Source of the DNA: Ciborinia camelliae
Lineage: Eukaryota > Ascomycota > Leotiomycetes > Helotiales > Sclerotiniaceae
Assembly (NCBI GenBank): GCA_025890175.1
Contig: JANPYM010000013.1
Location: 1,442,777 to 1,506,776, forward strand
Direction: 5' to 3'
DNA: 64,000 nucleotides
This document shows positions 23,277 to 33,615 of this stretch, in pieces (the first letter of the stretch is position 1; the number at the start of each line of letters is the position of its first letter). The position numbers were made by a program, and so were the translations under genes. A model generated the notes under the pieces. That model searched no databases. It was not told the DNA's origin and worked only from the letters and a program-made list of their open reading frames with translations.

Positions 23277-25226
23277 ATGATGTCATCTAGTATTGTCAGT
23301 AGTCGAGTTCCGGGTACTTTTGGGTGCGGATTCTGCTCAAAAGCCCTGCCTACCAGAGGGTCTTTAAAGTATTAATATTTGCTTTTCATTTTCTGCTCAG
23401 GAATTATCGAGCTTCTTACTGATTTGTATGCTAGTCGCCATCGAAACACTCACATCCGACCCTACAAGTGTAGCATATGTCAGGATGGCTTTGCGTTACG
23501 GAGCGATTTACGACGCCATGAAGGAAGACATGGTAGGGTAGACCCGCAATACATGTGCAAATGGCCTGGATGCGAATTCAAAGGATCGTCCAGAAAAGAT
23601 AATTTATTGAGACACATGCGAAAAATGCATTCAAAGGGGGATGTCGCAGATGTCGAAAGTGTCGAAAGTGCCATTGACAATACCATTGATCTGCGGAGCG
23701 CTTACGATGAGGCGATAAAAGAACGAAAGGAATCAGAGAGAAGTTTAGGCGTGCTAAAAGCCGTGCATGATGGGAATTTCACCGCTCTAAAAATATTGCT
23801 TTGCCAAGGGGCAGATATCACAAAGACCACCGACACCGGAAAAAACGCACTGCACGTAGCTGCATCAAACGGACGCTTGGAAATGATAAAGCTCCTCCTA
23901 AAAACAAATCTCGACCGAAATGCCAAAGACACAAGTGGAAGATCTGCACTCCACGATGCCGCCAGATATGGGCATATTGATGTCTTACGTGAGCTCGTCG
24001 CCGCTGGGCTGAGTCTAAGCAGCCGTGACAAAAATGATGAAGATCCGCTATGCGAAGCATGCCGTAGTGGGCATCAAGATATCGTACAGGAAATACTCAG
24101 AATAAAGGCACTGGCAAATCCAAATCGCGATACGCCACAGTCCTCGGCCCAGACAGAACTCCCAAATATCACGCAATCATTAACCCCGGAGAACAGTAAG
24201 GTAAAAGACATTAGCCCCAAGAAATATATCAAATTATCAATGAAAAATGGATATAGTGCTATAGCAGAAATTATTCTGGCCCAACACACGGATAGCGATG
24301 AGGAGCTCTTAGTCTACACTCTCAAAAAGGCTGCAACTATGGGAGACCATCGGCTGATTGTCTCAATCCTCAAACAAAAAGATCGATTGCTAGTGAAGGA
24401 CACTTTTTATGCACTTGGGCTTGCTGCTACGCACAACCATATACCCATTATGGAAACAATGTTTGAGAATGGAACTCCACTTGATCCAACTGAGTCGATG
24501 GATTCTTTACGAAGTCCGCTTCTATGTGCTATTATTGGTGGGCATGATGATGCTGTTCATTTTCTAATTGAGAAAGGAGCAAATCCCAATGCCCAATCTG
24601 GCCGTTATAGAAGCCTACCTCTGTCTAGAGCTTCTTCTCTTGGTAATATAGCAATCGTAACTAGACTGCTTAAGGCTGGAGCTGATGTCAACGCCCGTTC
24701 TGGTTATGATGGCACAGCACTTCAAGAAGCTGCTAAGGAAGGACACGAAGCAATTGTTGCATCGTTACTAGAAGCTGGAGCTGACATTAACGCTCCTGCT
24801 AATTATTGGGCTAAAACAGCACTTCAAGAAGCTGCTAGAAAAGGACACGAAGCAATTGTTGCATTGTTACTAAAAGCTGGAGCTGACATTAACGCTCCTG
24901 CTAGTTATTGTGTTGGCACAGTACTTCAAGAAGCTGCAAAGCAGGGAAATCAAACGATTATGGATATGTTATTACTAGCTGGGGCTGATTTCAAGGTCCC
25001 GGCTAATAGTTATTGTGGCACGCCTCTCCAGGAAGCCGTGAAAAATGGCAGCGAATCGATGGTCAAGAAATTGATTGGACTAGGTGTTGATGTCAACGCT
25101 CCGGCCGTAAAATCATGGCGGCGAAATATTCCGGAGGTTGCAATCCGAGAAGCTTTGAAGAAGGGGAACCAAGCGATCGTGGACATGCTCATCGAAGCTG
25201 GGGCAGTCGACCCCCAGAGTGGTTGA
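23277..25226 (+). CDS. C2H2 zinc finger and ankyrin repeat protein
   Basis: Two exons, 23277-23368 and 23435-25226, giving 627 residues. The downstream frame has no ATG before its fingers. Exon 1 (MMSSSIVSSRVPGTFGCGFC...) supplies the first half of finger 1; splicing (GTATTA to GCTAG, 66 nt) yields C-x2-C-x12-H-x3-H exactly. Finger 2 is YKCSICQDGFALRSDLRRHEGRH and finger 3 CKWPGCEFKGSSRKDNLLRHMRKMH. From residue about 130 to the end run roughly a dozen ankyrin repeats (GKNALHVAASNGRLEMIKLLL; TALQEAAKEGHEAIVASLLEAGADINAP), broken by a linker near residues 270-330. Adjacent repeats near 24711-24914 are almost identical in DNA (102-bp period). Fingers suggest DNA binding and ankyrins protein binding. 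Such fusions are common in filamentous ascomycetes with unknown roles. Confidence 0.85.
24711..24914 (+). repeat. Tandem 102-bp duplication coding two ankyrin repeats
   Basis: Two in-frame copies of 34 codons (ACAGCACTTCAAGAAGCTGC to AACGCTCCTGCT) differ by only a few bases. This is recent repeat expansion within the ankyrin domain, with a more diverged third copy after it. Confidence 0.8.
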
Positions 25227-26534
25227 TTTGATTTATTAGTTAGGGGATTTTTTTCCGAAATGATGACTACATATTTCAGAAATACCTTTGCACCCCCGCA
25301 GACGGTCCGGTCTGGTCAATGTTATCTAGTCTTTCGGCATTTACAATCTATATTCATCATATGATATGTCCATATCAGAGGATTGCTCATGATTGGACAT
25401 TTATTGTAAACCACCATCGAACTTTTGTGATCAGTCGCTTGTATTCCCCTCTTTGTTGCTGGTTATAATGTATCCATAGGTCGTGGTAGATTGGATATTA
25501 TTGAAATCTAGAAGGCTACTCTAACAGGAAGATACCTAGTCAAGGGAAGACTTTTGTTGTAGTGATTCTTGTCTAGTTTGCATTTTTCATGCTCAACAGG
25601 CTATTTAAGTATGAAATGAAGAAATATATGATCACAGCCCATAATCTTGGCGGATTTAGCGATACTGTACCTGTAAGAACTGTCACTAGGTACCTAACGC
25701 CTGGAAATAATAGGTGACCAAAGATGGCATATCTGAGTTAAAGTTTATTATTCAAGTTGACTTTAAATATTGAGAATCCATCATTCGAACTGATTTATTG
25801 TTACAATCAATAATAATGATCAATTCCCGCCATTCTTTTCGATCATTCAGAGAACGATTCACCCTTCCAAATTCCAAACTTTGCGCCAATATCCATTCTC
25901 ACTCAAATTTCATTTCAATTATCCCCCCCTTTCCAGTCAAACAGAAACAGATTTAAAGTACGCATATTTCTTTATTCTAGTTACACCAACCCATTGATGG
26001 CGGTACTACTTCATTTCGCTTTTTCTTTGTTCCCCAACCTTTGTTTCAGCCAGAGTTTTTTTTACAGCTATGACTACCCACCTAGGTACTTATATCCCCA
26101 GCAGCAAAATGTAACGGGACAACATTTTTATATCGTATTGGGGCTTCTGGAGTGATTTTATTTAAGTTAAAAGATTGAATTGGAGGAAGGAACAGAGCGA
26201 GAGCGGTTCGATGATAGGGTTGAGAAACGTAGATTTGGTTGAACAAATATTCAAGCTTGAGGTTCGTTTTTTCTTCTTTTTTCTTTGTTGGAGTTTTGAA
26301 CACAAAGAGAACCTTCGGGTAGGGATCAACAAGTTGTGGCGTACAATACTTTCTTGAACATAGTGGATGTTCATAGAAGTAGTATGCCAATTTTGGGTGG
26401 TGAAGGTCTTGAATCAGGCAAATTAGTACCTGGTGCTACAAAAAGGGACATTTATTCTATGAACCTAAGTCTAAATCTATATTAATCTCGGAGGAAATAG
26501 TTTAACTTCGATTTTGACACTTTCCAGATACCAG
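25227..26534. other. Intergenic region
   Basis: About 1.3 kb between two plus-strand genes. No gene supported. A probable acceptor (CTTTCCAG) 9 nt before the next ATG hints at a 5' leader intron. One CACCTAGGTACTTA repeat lies at about 26079. Confidence 0.45.
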
Positions 26535-26960
26535 ATGGAGTCAACCAACTCAAGATCGGAACTCCCTGGCGATGAATACACCATTCCAAACCTTCCCGAG
26601 CTTCCAGAAACAACTTACGAGCCCATTACCAAGCAAGTCCTCAAACAATACATCAACATCCAACTCATCAAATCATGTGCACTCCTCGCCAATTCAGAGC
26701 CCGCCCGAGCTCTAGAGCACGTAGAGGAGGCTTTATTCATCGCAGAGGAAAAGCAACTTTTCTACGAAATTAGCAAATGTTATTTGTATCGAGGGTTGTG
26801 TTTTATGGGGATGAAGAGATGGAAGGAGGCGAGGGTTGCGCTGGTGAGGGGGGTTAATGTTAGGGGGTGGGGTGGAAGGGTGGAGGGGTTGATGAGGGAG
26901 GCTCAGGGGCATGTTGATGAAGAGAGGAAGGAGAGAAAGGGGAAGAAGAGGGAAATTTAA
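26535..26960 (+). CDS. Small TPR-like helical protein
   Basis: Single coding exon, 141 residues. After an acidic, Pro-rich start (DEYTIPNLPELPETTYEPIT) comes a pair of amphipathic helices in TPR style: LLANSEPARALEHVEEALFIAEEKQ, then YEISKCYLYRGLCFMGMKRWKEARVALVRGVNVRG. The tail is Lys/Arg-rich (DEERKERKGKKREI). It resembles the helical module near the C-terminus of the coiled-coil protein encoded 480 nt downstream. TPR modules bind proteins; no partner can be named. Base use shifts to strongly G-rich in the last third. Confidence 0.6.
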   Translation: MESTNSRSELPGDEYTIPNLPELPETTYEPITKQVLKQYINIQLIKSCALLANSEPARALEHVEEALFIAEEKQLFYEISKCYLYRGLCFMGMKRWKEARVALVRGVNVRGWGGRVEGLMREAQGHVDEERKERKGKKREI

Positions 26961-27438
26961 GGATAGGGATTAATGGTGTTGTAGGTGGTGAGTGGTGGGT
27001 AGAGCGAGTCATGAATTGTATTGTTTATCAAGAGTTGCTTGAATTTTATTTGACATTCAGACTTGAAATGTGCGCAACAATACATCACAAAAGTGCAAGC
27101 GAGGTTCAAGGAGGGTAGTATCAGGCATTCCTCTACTTCCCCCTCCCTTTAGAAGCTATAAATGTCTCCTTTCAATAAATCACCTAGTCTGTTGACGGAT
27201 TAGTGGTATTTCTTTGATGAAGACTGCAGGAAGAATGTCCATGGCTGCCGGATGCGTCAAGAACAATAAACCCTGTCATTTACAAAGAACGCATTCTACT
27301 CGTATATTGACCTACAATTTCACCCCGCTTCGGACTTTTATCACAAATTTGGATAAACAGGCCTATGGAGATCTTAGCCACGTTTACCAAATTACTGTAC
27401 CAATTTGAAGACATAGCTAGGCATTGAAATCAATTACA
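26961..27438. other. Intergenic region
   Basis: About 480 nt between the TPR-like gene and the coiled-coil gene, same strand. Nothing recognised beyond likely terminator and promoter sequence. Confidence 0.45.
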
Positions 27439-30400
27439 ATGGCTGCAGTTCCACCATCCGGCGTAAGTATTACACAATACATTTACCTTACCTAGCTTTT
27501 AGAGGCGGCCCTTCTAATCAATATACCCTAGGACGAGGGATCGGATAAGTGGGCGCCTAGATTTCAGCGTCCAGTGATACCTGGTGAAAGGGAGAAGGAG
27601 GAGACAGAGGAGGAAGAGGAAGAGGAAGAGGGGGAGGGGGAGGAAGAGGGGGAGGGGGAGGAAGAGGAAGGAAAGTCTGGATCCAAAGGTGTCGACCTAC
27701 CGAAAAAAAAGCCAGAGGCGATACGAGGTACGCCCACTGTCAAACAGGTTGGGCCAAGCTTAACTGAGACATCCCAACAAGAAACTACAAAGGAATTCTT
27801 CGAGAGATGGAAGGAGGCGGAACGGACCATGGAGAAAGATGTGAAGGACGGGAAATTTAGCCGAGAACAAGTTGACGAGATTAAGAATTTGATGGATGCA
27901 AGTGTGAGTTTGATTTTTGATTCAGCTGCGAGCAACTTTTAGCAGCAGTGTTGGCCTTTTGAAACAAGTACTAATTAGATTAATAGGCGAAAAGGATGAA
28001 CTTGCCTACCAGCGAAGAGGTTGCGGAAATGTTCCCTGAACAATTAAAAGAGAAGGTCAAACAACTTGAAAAGGAGCTGGATGAGAAGGGAAAGCAAGAT
28101 GATCAAACGTTGGCTCGAATAATAGAACTCCAAGATAAGGTGAAGCAAGCGGATATTGAAATGGCTGCTGAAAAGGCTGCCATGAAAGCTCGTGAAGCGG
28201 AACATAAAAAGCAGCATGAAGAAGCCATGGCTCAGATAGATGCGGCAGCAAGAGAGCGGCGCCTCCAACAAGAGCAAACGGATAAGGAGAGGGAGGAAGA
28301 GATCAGACGAGAGGAAGCTCGAAGACACTCGAGAGCAATGCATGATAAAGACAATGCAATCGCCTTGCTAGAACAACAATTAGGTGCCAAACAAGAAGAA
28401 CTAAATCGTGCAGAGGCCGAGAAAAAAGAAAAAGAGGCCACGGACAAAGATGCAGAAAACAAGAGGGAAGCAGAGGCTCGTGAAAAAGACGAGAAAATTA
28501 AGGAGCTGACTGAATTGTTGCAAACTGCACAACATCAAATAGATGGATACAAGGAAAATGAAAATAAAAATCTCAAAGATGTGGTTAAGCATCTAGAAAA
28601 AGAGAATAAGCTGCTACAAGATCTCGCAAGAGAATTGGAGTTCAAGAATCAAATTTTAGAGTTGAACCAGGAAAAGTACTTGGAGGATTTTCAAGTGTTG
28701 CAAGATTTGGCTGAGGATGCGAATAAGAGGGTCAAGAAAGGACAAGAAGAGATTGATTCTCTCCAAGAAAGACTGGTGGTGTATCAAGACGAAGAGGATC
28801 TACAAATTCACAGAGAATCCGCTTTAAGGAGAGAAAGAGAAACTTTGAGTAGGCAAGTCGTTGCGTATGAAAGGGACAAGAAAGAAACAGATAAGAAGTT
28901 TAATGAATTAGAAGCTATGTTGAGTGGAAACGTTGCAGAAATACTCGAATTAAACGACCAACTAGCCAATCAGAATCGTCAGCTACGAGAACAATTGGAA
29001 GAACTTCAAAAACAGCCAGGAGAAGAAGAAGCAGCCGAACTCGGAAAACAGCTAGAAGCTAGCCGACAGGAAGTGGCCAGTGCCAAACAACAGATAATGG
29101 ATTTAACGAAGAATCTCGCAAACGACCAACTAGCCGAGGAGAATCGTCAGCTACGAGAACAATTGGAAGGACTTCAAAAACAGCCAGGAGAAGAAGCAGC
29201 CGAACTCAGAAAACAGCTAGAAGCTAGCCGACAGGAAGTGGCCAGTGCCAAACAACAGATAATGGATTTAACGAAGAATCTCACAGACAATGCAAAGAAA
29301 GCAAAAAGTGATATTGCTAGTTTGGAGCTATCAAAATCTCAACTCCAAAGTGAACTTCGTAGTCTAGAGTATCTCAGAAATATGCCATTGGATACATATC
29401 AATTTGAATTGGGAAAATTAAAATATATGCTTGAGGAAAAAGACAGAAGCGCGACTCGTTGGCGACATCAATTCGTCGAGCTGGAGCACCAACTAGAAGA
29501 CCATGAAGAGCTGATGACAGCGCTGACGGAAGAACAACAAAAGCTCCTGGACACTGTCCAGGATCTCGAAAGTAAACTGGCGGACTCAGTGCGATCTGAG
29601 AAGACGATACAAGAAGCTTTGAAAGATGCGCGAGATAAAGCTTCGGCGGGAAGTCGTGATGCCACCCAAAAGTTACAACAGCAGGCTTCAAAAATCGCGA
29701 GACTAGAACGTCAAATTGAGGCTCTACGAAAGCAGCTTGATGATTCCAGCCTGGGTTTTACCGGGGAGGTGATTGGATTTCGCAGAGAGAAAGCATATTC
29801 TAGGGTCCAGACTATTGAACTTTATCTGGGCTTTATGGTTCTTCAACGTGCCTTACACGGTATGGTCCCTGGCGACATTGATATTGCGATGGCAGAAGCG
29901 GAAAAAGGCGTACTCGAGGCCACAGAGACTGGTGATGAAACCTTAATTACAGAAATCACATTCTGGTCTGCTATCATTGAATACTATTCTGGCAACACAC
30001 CTAATGCTCTCAGAGGATTCGAAGCCGTCCAAGCTTCAGGAAATTGGCTCGATACTGACATAGAGCTATTGGAACTATGGATCGGCGTGTGTAATCAAAA
30101 CTCCGTTTGTCCGAGCGGAAGGAATGGGTATAGGGAGGCTCTAGGGTTTGGACCTGTACGTGGAACCTTGAGAGCTCCTCTGAAACTTCCGTCGGATGAA
30201 GATCGCAAGAAAGCAAAGAAAGCTAAGAAGGCAGCAAAGAAGGAAGCAAAGAAAGCTAAGAAGGCAGGAAAGAAGGAAGCGAAGAAAGCAGAGAAGAAAG
30301 CGAAGAAGGCCAAGTTGCCAAAGAAAGTCAAGAAAGTCAAAAAACCAAGAAAAGCTCCACCCCCTAGGCGTCATGGAATACACAGACGTGATTTATATGT

Positions 30401-30962
30401 GGGTCTTTTGTCGCCGATGCAACAGCGTATCTGGGATACCATTGACTTCGGTAATTTTGATTATGATAAATTGACTATCGAGCAACAATCTCTGTTTTCA
30501 TTCGAGCCCTTCGACATTGATTATAGCCTGGGTTCACCGCCAGGGCTTCCACCACGACCACCACAACCACCACAACAACCTTCAACTCTACCACCCTTAC
30601 CACCAAGTGAAGCTGGTTCGCCTCCATTGTCGCCATCAACCGCCGTCTCATCTGCCGCCTCAATTAGAGCAAAAGAGGCAGAACAACGTCCAAGTTGTTT
30701 GAGTACTCCTACTACAGATGCAGCTCTGCATATTCAATGGCTTACTGCTCGACTTGCTGATAGAGACGCACGTATCCGCGAGCTCGAGAACATACACGGC
30801 GATATATTGACTGTAAGAGCTCACCTTCATAGAAGAGAGGGTCAGATTACGGAACTGAGGCGCCATCAGGGACGCATAATTGCAGAATTGGAGCATTATA
30901 GAGACGAGGTCCGAGAGTGGCGGAGGCGGGATCAGAGTTGGTTGGCGATTAGAAGGATTTGA
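27439..30962 (+). CDS. Large coiled-coil protein with TPR-like module and Lys/Ala-rich tail
   Basis: Three exons, 27439-27462, 27532-27903 and 27987-30962, giving 1123 residues. All junctions are phase 0 and a CTAAT branch point precedes exon 3. Order: acidic Glu/Gly run (residues about 24-50, from GA-rich DNA), a long coiled coil with heptad-like Leu/Glu/Lys/Gln (about 135-710), a TPR-like helical region (GDIDIAMAEAEKGVLEATET ... YYSGNTPNALRGFEAVQAS, about 750-830), a Lys/Ala stretch like a histone H1 tail (KKAKKAKKAAKKEAKKAKK, about 870-915), a Pro-rich linker (PPRPPQPPQQPSTLPPLPP) and a short C-terminal coiled coil. Two near-identical 56-residue blocks lie in the coil. A scaffold or cytoskeletal role is possible but inferred; I recognise no named family. 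Confidence 0.75.
28955..29284 (+). repeat. Tandem duplication of about 165-168 bp inside the coiled-coil gene
   Basis: The block starting CGACCAACTAGCC at 28955 recurs at 29123 with few differences and one Glu codon fewer. It encodes QNRQLREQLEELQKQPGEE through ASRQEVASAKQQIMDLTKNL twice. The frame is kept, so the coil is lengthened by 8 heptads (56 residues). Confidence 0.88.
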
Positions 30963-31271
30963 TATGATTTGATTTGATTTGATTTGATTTGATTTGCTTT
31001 TCTTTTCTTTTCTTTTCTTTTCTTTTCCTTTCTTTTTCTTTGTGAAGTAATATCTCTTGGTGTGTTGGATAGTGATTAGTTCTATATATGTACAATGATG
31101 TATATAGGAACTAAGATGTGTGTTCATATTTAAGCCATCCTTGTCACTATCTTGATTGTATGACTTATGTGAGTTCTGGAAAATTAGATTCAAATCTCAT
31201 GTATTTATAAGTCTTTGCACACTATATTACTAAGATCCAAGTATAATCATAAATCGTAAGAAGGCCAATCC
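30963..31271. other. 3' flank with two microsatellites, then convergent intergenic DNA
   Basis: Directly after the stop codon come GATTT repeats (about 30962-30997) and TTTTC repeats (about 30998-31035). The remainder up to the TMEM19 gene is unremarkable AT-rich 3' flank. Confidence 0.7.
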
Positions 31272-32409
31272 TTAAAAGGTATAAATGCTTGAAAATGGGA
31301 TATTCCATACCCAACTTGCAATACCCATAGCCCCTAAGCTCATGGACAACGCCATGAGAAAATTAACCTCATTATTATCAAGGATGTTTAGATATCCGTT
31401 CTCGACGATTCGGCTTGGATGATCACGCTTGAGACTTGATTTAAGTGAGGCCTTGGAAGCATTGGACGCGGCGCTCTTCTCGTAATGCATACCAGTAGGA
31501 TCACCAGCATCGATCAATGCCCGTTTTCCACCATGTCCTTCAACGATACGTCCAGTCCTTGTATCCACAACGCTCATTTGGAACCATCCACCCAAGAAGC
31601 TATCCACCACACTTCCTAGAGCTCCCCATATAGTCAACGCATATGTAAAGCGTTGCCTGTGTAAAAATGACCATCCATTTTCAGCAGATTCGTTGGGGTG
31701 ACAGAATGGCACCAAGACCATCGAAACAGTAACAATTACGAGAGAACCTAATAAGCCTGCCACAAGGCCCCAAACCGTAACACCTCCATTCGTTCCCGGT
31801 GGGACTTTTCGCAGACTTGGGGATGTGATGAGTCGTGGGTGAGCTGAAGATAAAATACCGAGTTCCGAGCTGAAAGTGTCCGCCGCCACGACTGCGTAAT
31901 TCGCTATTATCCCCACTACCAGTAGGTCACCACCCCAAGTGTAACAGGCCTCCTTAGACGAGCCGGACTCATTTCCCCGTTTGTATATTTGGTACGCATG
32001 CATGAGAGTAAGGACGGAGGCAACGGCAGAATTTGAGAGAACTGAAGCGATTAGGATTGACGTTCAGACTAGGGAAGTAAGATCTTACCTTGCATATGCG
32101 TGCGGGCTTCTTCACCTCCAGAAGTACCGTTAGATTGCATCGTCAACTTGGCCTTGACATCGTGTTTGATCTACACTGGTCAGAATAGCAAATTGGGGTA
32201 AGGGTACGCGAGATTAAACAAACCTTGGTAACTCTTGTGCCAATAAGATAGAAGATTATCAGGAGCGCAAAAGGCAAATTCCATGGGTGTAAAGCATGTG
32301 CGGCAGCTGTGAAGACAGCTGCAACAATACCAGCGGGAGTTAAACTTTTGTGCGATCCGGCTCGATACACCATGGCCAGAGTGACCGGGATAGCGATAGC
32401 AGCCTTCAT
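31272..32409 (-). CDS. TMEM19 / DUF92 family integral membrane protein
   Basis: Three exons on the minus strand, 32409-32224, 32170-32089 and 32041-31272, giving 345 residues. Introns start GTTTGT and GTAAGA. The protein has several hydrophobic segments (IAIPVTLAMVYRAG; LPFALLIIFYLIG; GDLLVVGIIANYAVVAADTFSSELG; GVTVWGLVAGLLGSLVIVTVSMVLV; FLMALSMSLGAMGIASWVW). The motif AADTFSSELG and the P-x-GTNGGVT-x-WG segment are the hallmarks of DUF92, which includes human TMEM19 and plant VTE6 (phytyl-phosphate kinase). A role in polyprenyl-phosphate metabolism is an inference from the plant member; fungal function is not established. The loop between the last helices is Lys/Ser-rich. Confidence 0.88.
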
Positions 32410-33615
32410 TTTGGCTTAAATCCTATGTATTGTTCCTTATTGAAGACTGTTTATGGAAATAGCTAAGTAGTAGGTCGCACTTTGGGATGTAAAAACCGCG
32501 GGGGATCGAGAACAATGAGATGAGATGAGATGTGACCAATCAACAGCGCGTCATCTCATGTAAGCCGATTCCTACACATGTTACATTTAGCGTACATTAC
32601 ATGAAAAGTCAAAACAAGATAAGTTCCTCCTTCCAAATTTTCTTCTTTTTTACACAGAAGCTTTCCAATCCGTTCAATATTTAATAACGCAATAAATACT
32701 CAGTACCTACAGTAAGGTATATTTTCGAGGGAAGGATTACAGCAAAACCTCTCTATAAGAATGTTTTTTTTAGCGCCAAATATAAGGATATAGAGAAGTA
32801 TCCTTTTATAGAGTTCCGGCTAATCCCGATGGGGTAGCATTTTGATCTAATTTAGATCGATTTTGAGTATATGGATCCTGACTAATTTCGATCAAGTATA
32901 AATTCAGTATAATTTTTATAAATATTTTATACTTTAAAAAAATATTCTTAGAAAAGATCTATTATAAACTAGATTTTAATTTTGGGATTAGGGAATATCA
33001 AGGATAATTCTAATAAAAAGAATATAAGAATATTAGCATTTTTTATATCTAAAATCCAACGGGACCCAAAATTTAATCCTAATAAAGAGGTTATCCTTAT
33101 ATAGAGGATCCTTATAGAGAGGTTTTGCTGTATTGATGAAAGTTCGGGATGAAAGGTTTCTCCGACTCCGAAGCTTTTCATTTCACCTGTCGAACGAAGG
33201 TTTCCGTTTGTCAACACAAGTGAAGCTCAGACAATGTCGTCCACAACTTCTTATCTTCTATCTTCTGCCCACTTCTGCTTCTCAAGTATCAATTTGCATT
33301 TGCACCTGTGTTCTATCTATCGGCAACATCCGACCAGCTCACCGGCAACATGGTGGAGAATATATGATGAATCTGTGATTTCTCCACCAGAAATGATCTA
33401 CCATCCATATCTTGGCTTGCATGATTGCATGATTGCATGATTGAATGAGCGCTGAAAGGCTAGAAAATATGCAAATGTATATGCAAAGGTGGGTGAGAAT
33501 ATGCATACCTTATCGGTGAACCTGATAGTTTTCAATACATAATGCTCTTGGTTCCCTAAGTCCCGTCTTTTTTCATTTATTTTGTGCCAGCACATAGCAT
33601 CATTCTACGACTATC
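32410..33615. other. Divergent intergenic region carrying a MITE
   Basis: About 1.2 kb between the TMEM19 and amidase genes, which are divergently transcribed. The 391-bp element at 32740-33130 fills a third of it. A GATGA tandem lies at about 32517-32531. No gene supported. Confidence 0.5.
32740..33130. mobile_element. MITE with 20-bp perfect terminal inverted repeats and TA target duplication
   Basis: The left end CAGCAAAACCTCTCTATAAG (32740-32759) is the exact reverse complement of the right end (33111-33130). TA flanks both sides (32738-32739 and 33131-33132). The element is 391 bp, AT-rich and without a coding frame; internal TATAGAG/CTCTATA pieces echo the termini. TA duplication and CAG-starting repeats are typical of Tc1/mariner superfamily elements, especially pogo/Tigger-like ones, so this is probably a non-autonomous derivative moved by a transposase encoded elsewhere. 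Confidence 0.88.

Noticed and set aside
30196..30474. Lys/Arg-rich plus-strand frame resembling a basic protein
   Set aside because: It is a shifted frame of the Lys/Ala tail of the coiled-coil gene.
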